A DNA stretch of 54,623 bases from Nitrososphaerales archaeon (GCA_030038075.1 JASHPO010000035.1:1-54623); one strand, 5' to 3'; positions 34,706 through 44,243 are shown, counted from the first letter of the stretch. Translations and numbers: made by a program. The notes: a model not told the origin generated them from the sequence alone.

Positions 34706-35968
34706 ATGGATTTCTCGCTGCCCAGGGGTCTCAGGGACATATCGCCCGAAGAGGCCGAGAATTCCGAGATAATCAGATCCGTCTTTGTCGATACCTGCCG
34801 AATATTCGATTACAAACTGACGGAGCCCTCCAGTTTAGAATTACTAGAAACGCTCGAAGCAAAGAGCGGCCCCGCGATCAGAGACGAGATATATTTCTTC
34901 AAGGACAAGAGCGATCGAGACCTAGGCCTTCGCTTTGATTTGACAGTCGGAATCACGAGGTACGTTTCTTCAAAGCGCGAGCTCAGTCCGCCCGTGAGGC
35001 TGGGAGCTTTTTCTTCTGTCTGGCGATATGACGAGCCGCAGTACGGAAAGTACAGGTGGTTCTATCAGTGGGACGCTGAGCTTTTCGGTCCCTCGAACAC
35101 CGAGGCCGATGCCGAGGTCATTGAGTTCGCCTACAGACTGTTCAAGAAATTGGGAACAAATCCCAGAATTTCGGTTGGGTCGAGAAAAATTGTAGAATCT
35201 TTCATCAGAAATTCTTTGAGTATCGAGGAGAAAGATCGAATTCTAGATGTCATGAGGGCAATTGACAAGCTGCCTAAGAAATCCGTCGATAAGATTGCCG
35301 AAGAGTATTCCTCTAGCGTTTCCAAGGAACAACTCGCAAAGCTGGTCGAATTGGTAAAGCTCTCTGGCGACCCTCCCAAAGTTTCCGATTTCCTGAAGGA
35401 TTTCAAAATTGACTCCTTCGGTTTGCTTGCGATCGCCGATTCGCTCCAGTCTCGTGGGGTCAGGGATGTCGAGTTAAACCTGAGCATAGTTCGGGGAATC
35501 GACTATTACACCGACATGGTCTTCGAAGCGTTCGACAGGGATAAGCCGAACCTGGGAGCGCTGTGCGGAGGCGGTAGATACGACTCCCTTCCCGCCGTGT
35601 ATGGCCGTTCGGACCTGGGTGCGACAGGAGTCGCTGGAGGAGTTGAAAGGGCGATGCTCGCATATAAGTTCTCGAAGGTGGATGTCCAAAGAATTTTCGT
35701 CGCAACGGCCGGAAGCGATCCGAAACTCAAAAACTTCAGCGCAAAGATTGCAGCCGAACTTCGATCGGCCGGTTTTGCGGCTCAATCAGATATTTCTGGA
35801 CGCAGCTTGAGAAAAAATCTCGAAACCCAGGCCTCGTCTGGAACCAAAGCGATCGTAATAGTGGGAGAAAAGGAGCTCAACGCAAACTCGGTTAAAGTAA
35901 AGTGGATGTCCTCGGGCGAGGAGGTACTCGTCCCGATAAATGAGCTAAACGAGACACTAGCCAAATAG
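34706..35968 (+). CDS. hisS: Histidyl-tRNA synthetase
   Basis: A 420-residue class II synthetase. 'LPRGLRDISPEEAENSEII' is the family N-terminus; motif 2 is 'GAFSSVWRYDEPQYGKYRWFYQWDAELFG'; the histidine-binding 'IVRGIDYYTDMVFEAF' and 'LGALCGGGRYDSLPAVYG' follow; and the C-terminal anticodon-binding domain starts at 'RIFVATAGSDPKLKNF'. It charges tRNA-His. It follows rfcS by 10 bases and is probably co-transcribed. Confidence 0.95.
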   Translation: MDFSLPRGLRDISPEEAENSEIIRSVFVDTCRIFDYKLTEPSSLELLETLEAKSGPAIRDEIYFFKDKSDRDLGLRFDLTVGITRYVSSKRELSPPVRLGAFSSVWRYDEPQYGKYRWFYQWDAELFGPSNTEADAEVIEFAYRLFKKLGTNPRISVGSRKIVESFIRNSLSIEEKDRILDVMRAIDKLPKKSVDKIAEEYSSSVSKEQLAKLVELVKLSGDPPKVSDFLKDFKIDSFGLLAIADSLQSRGVRDVELNLSIVRGIDYYTDMVFEAFDRDKPNLGALCGGGRYDSLPAVYGRSDLGATGVAGGVERAMLAYKFSKVDVQRIFVATAGSDPKLKNFSAKIAAELRSAGFAAQSDISGRSLRKNLETQASSGTKAIVIVGEKELNANSVKVKWMSSGEEVLVPINELNETLAK

Positions 35969-35992
35969 AAAGAATCACAGGATTGCGACTTT

Positions 35993-36430
35993 CTACTTTG
36001 GCGTGATTTTTATTGAGACTGTTGGACAGACTGTTTCGCAAGCCATACAGAAAATGCAATCAGCTTCGCGAATCGGGTCTGCCTTGTCTGTTCTGTAAAG
36101 GTTCCAATTTTCGGAACCTTTCTCGATTTTCACGTCGTTTCCAGAACCACCCTGGCCGTCTCCCCTGAGGAACCAACCGAAGACGTTGACTGGACAAACG
36201 TCTGTACACTGACCGTCGGCTATGCAAGAATCCCAGTCCACGGCAACGTTTGTTCCGTGAACACCGAAGGAGGTCGGATAGGGATTGCCGTCTGCGTCCG
36301 GTCTCTGCATGCCTTCGGCGCGAACATCGTGCCCTTCGTGAGTCCCAGTGATTGGGTACTCTTGAGGTTTGGACAAAAAGTCCGGGTCGATTGGCTTTGG
36401 CTTGTAATCGAGAGTCGCAATATCTACCAT
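35993..36430 (-). CDS. Zinc-containing ferredoxin (7Fe/8Fe)
   Basis: A 145-residue ferredoxin with an archaeal N-terminal extension of about 50 residues that contains histidines ('GTHEGHDVRAEG', 'FGVHGTNVAVD') able to bind zinc with a distal Asp. Cluster motifs are 'DSCIADGQCTDVCPVNVF' and 'CIFCMACETVCPTVSIKI'; the first has the Cys-Asp pattern of a 3Fe-4S site, the second is CxxCxxxxxxCP-like for 4Fe-4S. It carries electrons for ferredoxin-linked oxidoreductases. Confidence 0.9.
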   Translation of the reverse strand: MVDIATLDYKPKPIDPDFLSKPQEYPITGTHEGHDVRAEGMQRPDADGNPYPTSFGVHGTNVAVDWDSCIADGQCTDVCPVNVFGWFLRGDGQGGSGNDVKIEKGSENWNLYRTDKADPIREADCIFCMACETVCPTVSIKITPK

Positions 36431-36497
36431 GAGATTTTCGTATTTTGAGAGGCCGAAACGCGCTATATAATGTTCACGGCACTTGAATGAAAATTAG

Positions 36498-37151
36498 CTA
36501 CTTCAAAGCATCCAGTACGTTTTGGGTACTGCGGACCCTGCCTATCCTCCTGAACGTTGCTAGAGAATTATTGTGCGCGTCTGGGGAGAATATTCCGGTC
36601 ATCCCATCCTCGACGAAAACTTGATTGTATCCGTATTCGTAAGCAAATCTTGCGGTACTTTCAACGGCGATGTTAGTTGCGATTCCGCACAAAACCAAAG
36701 TGTCTTGGCCCCTTCTCCTCAACTGCAAATCAAGCTCCGTTCCGTAAAACGCTCCCCACTGCCTCTTTGAGATTAAGATGTCACCTTCTTTTGGCCCCAA
36801 TTCAGGAACAATATCTGTCCAGTCTTTTGGAGGAGGCTGGCCACTCGAGCTCCAAGGAGCTTGATCAACCGTAGGTCTCAGGGAGGCGGCCGGCGAGCCC
36901 ATAACCACGTGGACCAAAAACACGGGCATGTTGTTGTTCCTGAAGGCCTCCGCGAGCTTGGCGGCGTTTGAAACTACAGCATTCGCAGCGTGAGGCTGTC
37001 CCTGCATTTGGACGACCCCTTTCTGGAGGTCGATTACGACGAGCGAGGTCTTGTTCTTGTTCAGTTCAAGAGCGCTCTGCGGCTGTTGCTGTCCCCAAGA
37101 TGAGGAAGAATCTTTCGCGGTTGAGGTAGTTTGCTGCCATGATGATGACAT
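36498..37151 (-). CDS. Isochorismatase-family cysteine hydrolase
   Basis: From ATG 37151 ('MSSSWQQTTSTAKDSSSSWGQQQ') the protein is 217 residues, with a Ser/Gln-rich N-terminal tail then the hydrolase fold. Catalytic residues are in 'SLVVIDLQKGVVQ' (Asp), 'DILISKRQWGAFYGTELD' (Lys) and 'TLVLCGIATNIAVESTARFA' (nucleophilic Cys with the cis-peptide). Family members hydrolyse nicotinamide, carbamoyl or vinyl-ether substrates. The longer tracked ORF from 37238 is less likely. Substrate unknown. Confidence 0.85.
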   Translation of the reverse strand: MSSSWQQTTSTAKDSSSSWGQQQPQSALELNKNKTSLVVIDLQKGVVQMQGQPHAANAVVSNAAKLAEAFRNNNMPVFLVHVVMGSPAASLRPTVDQAPWSSSGQPPPKDWTDIVPELGPKEGDILISKRQWGAFYGTELDLQLRRRGQDTLVLCGIATNIAVESTARFAYEYGYNQVFVEDGMTGIFSPDAHNNSLATFRRIGRVRSTQNVLDALK

Positions 37152-37376
37152 ACTATTCCCAAAAGAATGATTATCTATAATCCTTTCTTGCGCCGTGGTA
37201 CTCAAATCACCCCTTGGCTTGATCCATAGGCAAGGCACTTCGTCACCAGCCTTGCATACAGTCAGAGCCGTTCTGCGAATTCCAATGCAAAAGCAAGGAA
37301 ATTCAAAATAGATCGAGAAATCCTCTGATATATTATTCCAGCTAGTAGTTACGGCGAGTAATACGATTTCTTTTCA

Positions 37377-39116
37377 TTGACTTCGAACCAGACGCGTTCT
37401 AGGAAAACCAACTATATCGTAATCTCCTTTGTAGTTGTCATCATACTAATAACCGCTACATTCGCCACGGCCACTTTGCTTTCCCACTCCAACAAAGTGT
37501 CCATTGAAGCAACGAATTACTCGACGACTTCGAGTTCAACAACACTTTCAAGCACGTCCACTTTGTACTCGATCTCATCAAGCTCGACGTCATCGAGCTT
37601 TATCTTTTCGACCTCAAGCACTACGACGTCAAGTACGACAACTTCGGTTTCAACTGTTGACGATTGGCTGACCTATCACTACAGCGCCAACAGAAGCGGT
37701 TACTTCACATTTATTCCCAACGTCAATTCGCCTTCCGTCAACTGGACCGCGAAGGTAGATGCTGCAGTGTATGCGGAGCCCCTCTATTACAACGGATACG
37801 TCTTTATCGCCACAGAAAATAACTCGGTATATGCTCTAAGCGCTACTACCGGGGCTATCGTCTGGTCTACGCATCTCGGAACTCCAGCTGACAGTCTCGC
37901 TCCGCCCTACGCATGTAACGGCGATGGTCCGGACATCACACCCATAATAGGAATCACCGGCACACCGGTGATCGATCCGACAACAGGCACTATCTACGTT
38001 GCTGCACTGATTCGCAACACTGGATACGTCCTGTTTGCCCTAAACGTACACACGGGACAGGAGCAATGGAATGCCTCAATTACGGCTAGCGGCTTCGATT
38101 ACATGCCGGAAGAGGAGCGAGGAGCCCTCGCGCTTTCTAACGGGCTTGTCTACGTACCCTTTGGCGGATATTCCTATGATTGTGTGCAGCCGGGGCCGAT
38201 CGGCTGGGTTTTCGCGATGTCCACTAGTGGTGGAGTGGTATCCGCGTATGAAGTCCCCAGCGGAAACGAGGCTGACGTATGGACTCCCGAAGGGGTGACT
38301 GTGGATAGCTCGGGATTTGTCTACATTGTGACAGGAAACAGTTACTATAACGCGACCTACAACTACGGAGATTCGGTAATCAAGCTTACTTCAAACCTTA
38401 CTGTCGTGAGCTACTTCGCGCCGTCGAACTGGGCCTATCTAGGGCCCGCCGACCTAGACCAAGACACGACTGGCGCAACTCTCTTGCCAGACAATTTGAT
38501 TTTCTCAATTGGCAAGTCAGGGGTCGGCTACCTCCTGAACTCTTCAGATTTAGGTGGGATTGGAGGTCAACTCTACAGCGCTCAGGTGTGCGGTTCGGTC
38601 GCGGCCGGATGGCCGTACGGGGCCTGGGGAAGCACTTCCTACGCTAACAGCATAATCTACGTGCCCTGTGGCACTGGACTCAACGCTCTGAAGCTTGAGC
38701 CGGGAGCAAATCCTATGTTTATCTCGCTGTGGAATTACACCGGCATTTGGGCAGGGCCGCCCATAATTGCCGGCGATGCCGTCTGGACGGTAGATATTAA
38801 CAGCGGGAATTTCTACGCGCTGAATCCTCAAACCGGCTCGGTCCTTTTCCAGATGTCAGCTGGTCCTGTTGAGCACTTTACAACTCCATCTGCTGGTGGT
38901 GGACTCGTTTTCCTAGCCGCGAATCAGACCATTTACGCAATCAATCCGTCAAGCTCTAGTTCTGCAGGAGGAGCAGACGATCTGATTTTCAATGCTCTCA
39001 CACTGAGTAGCATCGCTCCACTTTCCGTTTATTGCGCCGGTGTATTTGAGGTCGATTCGTCCAGCAATTTCGCTCGAAGGCTCGACTTTTTGGGTTCACC
39101 CACCATGAACATTTGA
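37377..39116 (+). CDS. Secreted or membrane-anchored PQQ-like beta-propeller protein
   Basis: A 579-residue protein with a TM/signal segment at about residues 13-34 ('VISFVVVIILITATFATATLL'), then a roughly 50-residue Ser/Thr stretch that is likely a glycosylated stalk. The remainder is a propeller with repeated 'NNSVYALSATTGAIVWS', 'LFALNVHTGQEQWNASI' and 'FYALNPQTGSVLFQMSAG' blades, as in PQQ-dehydrogenase and BamB-like domains. Without clear PQQ ligands it may be a binding or scaffold domain. Start TTG. Its 5' end is AT-rich and repetitive. Confidence 0.82.
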   Translation: MTSNQTRSRKTNYIVISFVVVIILITATFATATLLSHSNKVSIEATNYSTTSSSTTLSSTSTLYSISSSSTSSSFIFSTSSTTTSSTTTSVSTVDDWLTYHYSANRSGYFTFIPNVNSPSVNWTAKVDAAVYAEPLYYNGYVFIATENNSVYALSATTGAIVWSTHLGTPADSLAPPYACNGDGPDITPIIGITGTPVIDPTTGTIYVAALIRNTGYVLFALNVHTGQEQWNASITASGFDYMPEEERGALALSNGLVYVPFGGYSYDCVQPGPIGWVFAMSTSGGVVSAYEVPSGNEADVWTPEGVTVDSSGFVYIVTGNSYYNATYNYGDSVIKLTSNLTVVSYFAPSNWAYLGPADLDQDTTGATLLPDNLIFSIGKSGVGYLLNSSDLGGIGGQLYSAQVCGSVAAGWPYGAWGSTSYANSIIYVPCGTGLNALKLEPGANPMFISLWNYTGIWAGPPIIAGDAVWTVDINSGNFYALNPQTGSVLFQMSAGPVEHFTTPSAGGGLVFLAANQTIYAINPSSSSSAGGADDLIFNALTLSSIAPLSVYCAGVFEVDSSSNFARRLDFLGSPTMNI

Positions 39117-39239
39117 AATTAGCTTAGATATTCTCAAATCGAAAACTTGCCAGAATTAGGACAAGGAGTACGAAGCTGTACTCCCTGAACGTTATTAATC
39201 TGGCGCTCAGACTCTGACCTCGAAAGCCGTTCGTGCACC

Positions 39240-39566
39240 ATGCAGAAATTAGGTCCACTCGCCGGCAGTTTCAAGTCGATAAGACAGAATGCGATCAAAC
39301 AGGGATTGACAAACGTCTTGGGTTCAACTGGAGCTGTTGCGGTCATAATTAACTTCAATCTCGAGTCCTATGAAGACGATCCGGTGGCGTTTCACAACTC
39401 GCTGTTCAGTGTGTTCAAGGAACCCGCGACGCAAATTATGGAAAAGGCAATTGTCAAAGAGGTATTTGGTCAGATGGGTGAGCACTTTGAATCCTCAGGC
39501 GCTTTTGATTTCCCGACCCACATGAATTTCGCTAAACAACTCTTCAGGGCAAGAGTGGTGCAATAA
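39240..39566 (+). CDS. NitrOD5-like output-domain protein
   Basis: A 108-residue helical protein. The pattern 'AIKQGLTNVLGSTGAVAVIINFNLESYEDDPVAFHNSLFSVF', followed by 'IMEKAIVKEVFGQMG', looks like the thaumarchaeal output domain NitrOD5 by overall rhythm, from memory. It starts a tight run with a winged-helix protein, a KaiC ATPase and a membrane protein, so a signalling role is suggested by context. ATG start. Confidence 0.55.
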   Translation: MQKLGPLAGSFKSIRQNAIKQGLTNVLGSTGAVAVIINFNLESYEDDPVAFHNSLFSVFKEPATQIMEKAIVKEVFGQMGEHFESSGAFDFPTHMNFAKQLFRARVVQ

Positions 39567-39568
39567 AA

Positions 39569-39868
39569 GTGGAAACCGGTCAGGAGATTCTAAGCGTGCT
39601 TTTGGCTACCGAAACGAGGGCAGATCTGGTTTCCATTTTTCGAAAGAATCCAGGCCTCATAGATTCGGCTGAAGGAATTGCGCGACGGGTAGGCAGAAAC
39701 GGTGGAGCAATTCAAGCGGATCTTCAGGAATTGGTCAAACTCGGAATTTTGAAAACAAGAAGATTTGGAGATAACGAAGTTATCAGCCTTGATCGCGCGC
39801 GCGACAAAACGATCCAGAACGAGGTCGGCGAATATTTGCAGAATCTGAAACCGAATATCAAAGGGTAG
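39569..39868 (+). CDS. Winged-helix regulator (99 aa)
   Basis: A helical-start winged helix: 'ETRADLVSIFRKNPGLIDSAEGIARRVGRNGGAIQADLQELVKLGILKTRRFGDNEVISL'. The layout of helix, recognition helix and a beta wing matches MarR/ArsR-like domains. GTG start two bases after the upstream stop, so it is coupled. It may be the transcription output of the KaiC operon. Confidence 0.65.
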   Translation: METGQEILSVLLATETRADLVSIFRKNPGLIDSAEGIARRVGRNGGAIQADLQELVKLGILKTRRFGDNEVISLDRARDKTIQNEVGEYLQNLKPNIKG

Positions 39869-39878
39869 GTTTGAGGTC

Positions 39879-40655
39879 ATGACAAGAGTAAGAACTGGAA
39901 GCGTAGAGCTGGACGAGATGCTGAAGGGAGGTTTCATGCCTACCGACGCGGTTATGATAGCGGGTAGCGCGGGTACTGGCAAGACGACGCTTGCGCTACA
40001 GTACCTTGTGAACGGTATCACGCAGTTTGGAGAGAACGGGATTTACCTCTCGTTTGAGCAAATGCCAGATCAGATTTACAGGGATGCAGCAGCTTTTGGT
40101 TGGGACCTGAAGAAACTTGAAGAAGAAGGAAAGTTCAGGATAGTTCTCACTTCGCCCAACGTTCTTCTCGCCGGCGGTGGCGAGACCTTGCTGGACGAAA
40201 TGATCAAGGAAATCGGCGCAAAGAGAATTGCAATCGATTCTTTGAGCCACTTCGCGATGTTCATCGGCGAGGACAAGCTCAGGCTGGAGGCCTACCGTCT
40301 GGTATGTTTTGTCAAGGCAAGGGGCTTGAGCTCTCTGTATCTATGGGAGGCTCCGCAACTGATAGGTGCCTCTTTCTCGGTAACCGAAGTCGGCATGAGT
40401 TTCCTAGTCGATTGCATTGTGCTACTGAGAACCGTAGAAATTGACTCCGCCCTCAGAAAGGGTTTGGTCATTTTGAAAATGAGAGGAAGCGATCACGACA
40501 AGCGTCTTCGAGAGTACGAAATAACGGCGAGTGGAATGAAGGTCTTCGCTCCGTTTAATCAGTATCAGGGACTCATGACCGGATCTCCGACGAAGGTCGC
40601 TTCGGAGAAATTCAAGGAAATGTTTTCGACGGTAGCAAAAAGTAACAAGAAGTGA
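39879..40655 (+). CDS. KaiC/RadA-like ATPase
   Basis: A 258-residue single-domain KaiC-type ATPase. It starts 'RVRTGSVELDEMLKGGFMPTDAVMIAGSAGTGKTTLALQYL' with Walker A, continues 'NGIYLSFEQMPDQIYRDAAAFGWDL', and has Walker B 'KRIAIDSLSHFAMFIGED'. The C-terminal 'KGLVILKMRGSDHDKRLREYEIT' is the KaiC-type arginine-rich region. In archaea such proteins are signalling hubs with partner domains encoded next to them; it is not a clock protein here. Eleven bases from the winged-helix gene. Confidence 0.88.
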   Translation: MTRVRTGSVELDEMLKGGFMPTDAVMIAGSAGTGKTTLALQYLVNGITQFGENGIYLSFEQMPDQIYRDAAAFGWDLKKLEEEGKFRIVLTSPNVLLAGGGETLLDEMIKEIGAKRIAIDSLSHFAMFIGEDKLRLEAYRLVCFVKARGLSSLYLWEAPQLIGASFSVTEVGMSFLVDCIVLLRTVEIDSALRKGLVILKMRGSDHDKRLREYEITASGMKVFAPFNQYQGLMTGSPTKVASEKFKEMFSTVAKSNKK

Positions 40656-40665
40656 GCGAAGCATA

Positions 40666-41058
40666 ATGGACGCACAGTGGGTAACGATCGGCGTCGCGGC
40701 GTTATACGCCATTGTCGTCTTATCTTTCGCCTGTTCAATACTGGCAGTACTGTTTGCTTATCGGCTCTCACGCATAACTGGCCTCTTTGGTGCTTGGTTG
40801 CTCATGATAGCGGCGTTAGCCCTTACTGCGTTCGAAGACTTTGCGTATTTCGGCTCGGTGGTACTAGTTAGTTACAGCAAAGTACAAGGTACCGTCGAGA
40901 CGTTTACGCCCGGCTCTTTTCTATTTGCAGCCTTGATACTGGTTGCCATTCCCGGGCTATTCTTTGGGGCAATGTACAAGCTTCATGGAATGTTCAAGTC
41001 ACAAAAAGAGAAGCCAGCTGTTCCGCTCGGCACCGAAAATACTCCGTTCGCACAATAA
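40666..41058 (+). CDS. Three-helix membrane protein linked to KaiC operon
   Basis: A 130-residue protein with hydrophobic segments at residues about 5-28 ('VTIGVAALYAIVVLSFACSILAVLFAY'), 38-62 and 82-108 ('FLFAALILVAIPGLFFGAMY'), and a polar C-terminal tail. It follows the KaiC stop by 10 bases. No family recognised. It could anchor the KaiC complex at the membrane or sense a membrane signal. Confidence 0.7.
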   Translation: MDAQWVTIGVAALYAIVVLSFACSILAVLFAYRLSRITGLFGAWLLMIAALALTAFEDFAYFGSVVLVSYSKVQGTVETFTPGSFLFAALILVAIPGLFFGAMYKLHGMFKSQKEKPAVPLGTENTPFAQ

Positions 41059-41177
41059 ACGCTCTGCCCGAGACTAGAGCCCTGCAGGCCTTTTCGAAAG
41101 TGCCAATAGATTAGGATGATTCCCTAGTAAAACGTTCGCTGGGAAGGAGAGGATTAGTCTTCTCGTCGGATAAGCTT

Positions 41178-41606
41178 CTACTCAAAGCGTCTTAGGTTTT
41201 CTTGGTCTTCTCTGAAGACTTGATCCAGGTTTCTGAGTACCAGTGTTTTTAGCTGAGCTTCCGGTATGACGTTTGACGTGTATTCGCCGACAACTACGAC
41301 ATCGGTTCTATTGATCCCTTTCGGCTGGTAGTACTGAACAGTCTTCGATCCCGCCAACGGACCTTCGAGATACTCCATGGTCATGGCGACGGGGGGAATC
41401 ATTGTCATCTTCAGTTTATGCTTCACTGTCCCATTTGCCCCTGGTATCACGTTCTCGTATGAGAGTATTGTATGACCATCCTGCGTCTCCGTCTGGACGT
41501 TCATGTTACCGGGGTGCGAGTGAGCTGATGACTGCGACGTCAAGAACCGCCATATCTTGTCCAAGGGCTCGTCGAAAGTTCCGTCTTTATCAACGATGAA
41601 TACCAT
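41178..41606 (-). CDS. SRPBCC/START-like domain protein
   Basis: From ATG 41606 ('MVFIVDKDGTFDEPLDKIWRFL'), 142 residues. The arrangement of an early strand, the 'EPLDKIWRFLTS' helix, many beta strands ('HKLKMTMIPPVAMTMEYLEG') and a long C-terminal helix 'LKTLVLRNLDQVFREDQENLRRF' is the helix-grip fold of ligand-binding SRPBCC proteins. The ligand is unknown. It is convergent with the KaiC operon. Confidence 0.6.
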   Translation of the reverse strand: MVFIVDKDGTFDEPLDKIWRFLTSQSSAHSHPGNMNVQTETQDGHTILSYENVIPGANGTVKHKLKMTMIPPVAMTMEYLEGPLAGSKTVQYYQPKGINRTDVVVVGEYTSNVIPEAQLKTLVLRNLDQVFREDQENLRRFE

Positions 41607-41903
41607 GAAAGAAAAGAGTCGCACAGCGGTATTTATTTTGGGTAGTCGCTACAATACAAGAATTGGCGTATCAGATTGTAAATTCATACCAGTGCTCTAA
41701 AGAGATCGTAGGAAAGGGATTCAACTTTTCGGCACGAAATGTGAGTCGAATCAAGACTTGGCTCTGCTTTCTATTCTAAAGGCGAGTCATAAGCTTCGGA
41801 CGTTAACGATGATTAAAGTGTAGCGACCTTGCTGAAAGTGCAATGTGCCTCGTGCTTCGCTTCAAAATCTTGCGTAAGATTTGAGCAAAGAGTTTCTAGT
41901 GAT

Positions 41904-42485
41904 CTATGCGTCAACCGAAAAGCTGCACTTAGCTTCGGTAACCTGCTTTTGCCCCGGTTGAATCACTCCTGCAACAGTTACGATCGAGCTGACCTTCCAA
42001 TTCCCTTTTGGTGAATAAGAGGGCAAAGTGAAATTCTCAGAGAAGTGAGAGGAGTGGTCTGCACTACCGTCGGGTTGCTGTGGACATATTGGACCTAAAA
42101 ATAGAATGCTTGGATCGCTGAAGCTAACGTACGTAGTCGAATTTGGCTCCAAGACGTTGACCGTGAGGTTGAATTTTGAGTTCCACAAGTTCCCGTACAT
42201 GGCAACCGTGATATTGACGTTCTGGCCCGGCTCGTAGGTGGACTTGTCAGTAGTGGTTGAGACGTAAATCGCTCCAGAATAGCATTTAGTTTGAGTTATT
42301 TGTCCTGGAAGGACATTCTCTGACGACCTTGTGTTCCCTTGTGTTGTGCGGTTGTTGTTTTCTCCTCCGGTAGGGTTCCCGTAAAAATGAGAAATCGCTA
42401 TTACAAAAAAAATAGCTGAGGCCAAAAGAATCGCGACCAAAAAAAATACTGCGACCCGATTATGTGTCTGCCATAAGGACCGCAT
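41904..42485 (-). CDS. Membrane-anchored extracytoplasmic protein (193 aa)
   Basis: One N-terminal TM at about 12-34 ('VAVFFLVAILLASAIFFVIAIS') precedes an Asn/Thr-rich linker and an Ig-like beta domain ('DKSTYEPGQNVNITVAMYGNLWNSKFNLTVNVLEPN'), with N-x-T sites suggesting glycosylation. No enzyme motif. It is probably an S-layer-associated or pilus-like surface protein; the same pattern is found in the next gene. Confidence 0.65.
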   Translation of the reverse strand: MRSLWQTHNRVAVFFLVAILLASAIFFVIAISHFYGNPTGGENNNRTTQGNTRSSENVLPGQITQTKCYSGAIYVSTTTDKSTYEPGQNVNITVAMYGNLWNSKFNLTVNVLEPNSTTYVSFSDPSILFLGPICPQQPDGSADHSSHFSENFTLPSYSPKGNWKVSSIVTVAGVIQPGQKQVTEAKCSFSVDA

Positions 42486-42537
42486 ACGACTTCGGTAAAC
42501 GCATGCTGAACTTTAAAAGCTAATACACAAAAATCTG

Positions 42538-43047
42538 CTAGCTTGGTACAATGACTCTCATATGCACCGCAATTTGACCAATGTCAAAGCCTATAACGTA
42601 ATTTCCTGAAGGAGGAACATTGCTAGCGACGTTAACGGTTACCTGAAAGCTTGAAGAAGAGCCGGGAAGCAGACTGATACTGGGTACTGAAAGCGAGACT
42701 CCAAAACCGTTTGGCAAATCAACTGGAGCTATAGTGCTAAATGAGAGAGTGGTAGTGACCAACGATGTGAGCGTCATCGTGAAAGTTGCGCTGTTACCGG
42801 CGCTGATTTGCAATGGTCCCGTAAGGCTATTTGTGATATTTATATCATTGGGTGCAAGTCCATCGACTTGTTTTAGAGCACTCGCATTAGCTGATTGATT
42901 ATGAAATTCCGGAGTAATTACCACTACAAGCAGACCTGAAGCAAACAGTGCCACCGCAACTATCGCCATCAGCTTTGGTGTGGTATACCTGCTGAAAACA
43001 TTCTGAGAAAAGGCCTTTCTTCTTGAAGGGAGCGGTTTGTCAAGCAT
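42538..43047 (-). CDS. Secreted Ig-like protein (169 aa)
   Basis: Basic start, a TM near residues 28-48 ('LMAIVAVALFASGLLVVVI'), then a beta domain with the alternation expected of Ig-like folds ('NSATFTMTLTSLVTTTLSF', 'SSSFQVTVNVASNVPPSGNYVIGFDI'). It resembles the NEW1/COG1470-type domain of surface proteins. It precedes the neighbouring surface gene on the same strand with about 50 bp between, so they may be expressed together. Confidence 0.6.
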   Translation of the reverse strand: MLDKPLPSRRKAFSQNVFSRYTTPKLMAIVAVALFASGLLVVVITPEFHNQSANASALKQVDGLAPNDINITNSLTGPLQISAGNSATFTMTLTSLVTTTLSFSTIAPVDLPNGFGVSLSVPSISLLPGSSSSFQVTVNVASNVPPSGNYVIGFDIGQIAVHMRVIVPS

Positions 43048-43116
43048 TCAGTTGAGGACGATCTTGGCGCGATAGGGTACTCCGAGCAAGTAGTCGAGGA
43101 GATAAACAGGCTCTGC

Positions 43117-44243
43117 CTAAGACGAACCTTTTCGTCTCTTGATCATTTTCTCGCTTAGCTGGTGCATTTCGTCTATCGCGGCGCTGACGCTCGCTTTCCA
43201 TTCTTCGAGCTCCGCGATTCTTTTCTTGAGTGATTCTACGTCCTGCGATATGACGACCTGCGGACGTGGTTCTAGTATCGTCAGTTCCGATACTTCCTTC
43301 AGATATTCCTCTAGGAGCTCTTTTTCGTCCGGTCGATAGTAGTTGTCTTCGAGACCGAGCGTATGACCTAGAAGCATCTCCACGTGCAGAGACTTCATTT
43401 TTCGCTCGCATACCGTTTTGAAAAATTTACGAAAGCCGTGATCTGCTTGGAATTCGTACCGTTTCTTTCCCTTCTCTAACGTGGTTCTTAGACCCGTAGC
43501 TTTGAGCGCGTCCTCGATCAGTCGCTTGACGCCCGTACTCTTGAGCCGGATTGGAAGGTGAGGCTCGCCCTTCCCTAGATGGTCGGGGTGAAAGAGGTCG
43601 CGAATTAGCGGAGAATTGCTAGTGATTTTCTCGCCTTGCGACCTTCCGTAATCGACGTACTCCTGGATCGCGTGATAGCACTCCGGCGTTATGGAACTAA
43701 AGTACTCTTCCGAAGTCCCCGCGTAAATGCGAATCTTGCCGTTCTCGGAGATATGCCCGTAGTTCAGATAGTCGAAAGCGCCGATACGACAGCTACAAGA
43801 TTCCATTAGCAAGATCACGGGCTTGATTCTCCGGTCTGGGTAGGTTAGAATCTTCTTGATTTCCTCGACCGATGGCGCTCGATCGCTGGCAGCGCGTCGA
43901 CCTTTTGGAACACGGCGGGCTAGCTTTTTCCAATTCAGATTGATGTCGTTTTCCTCACAAAATAGCCTGATCGGCTTGTACATGTTTGCGACGCGAGACC
44001 GGCTATCTCTCCCTTTTCGACCCGCTCCTTTTGCGACTGAATGTAGCCATTGATTTGTATAGTAGCCCACTTTGGGTCTGATTGAGCTTGCAGACAGAAA
44101 AATTTCGCTTGAGCTTTGAATGCTCCCTCGATCTTCAGATAGTCAAAGAATTTCTTGAGGTCAGCTTCGTAGCCACGCCGAGTCTGAGGGTTTCTGATGG
44201 CAGAAAAGAACTCGGTCAATGGATCAAGCTTGAGGGCTTCCAT
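43117..44243 (-). pseudogene. Tyrosine integrase, frameshifted
   Basis: Two ORFs join to a full integrase. 43935..44243 gives the N-terminal core-binding domain ('FFSAIRNPQTRRGYEADLKKFFDYL' ... 'VEKGEIAG'), and 43117..44070 the catalytic half ('VANMYKPIRLFCEENDINLNWKKLARRVPKGRRAA'). Catalytic residues are the Arg in 'SCSCRIGAFDYL', 'HGFRKFF', 'LLGHTLG' and the Tyr in 'EDNYYRPDEKEL'; a coiled coil ends the protein. The frame changes near 43988-44005 by what looks like loss of one base. It starts about 48 bp from the 3' end of tRNA-Gly, as is usual for tRNA-targeting integrases. Confidence 0.8.

Noticed and set aside
37500-37660. Ser/Thr-coding repeat as a tandem DNA repeat
   Set aside because: It is a low-complexity protein stalk with variable codons and no fixed repeat unit.
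43040-43411. Minus 123-aa ORF at the integrase end
   Set aside because: Out-of-frame shadow of the integrase C-terminus, very Arg-rich.
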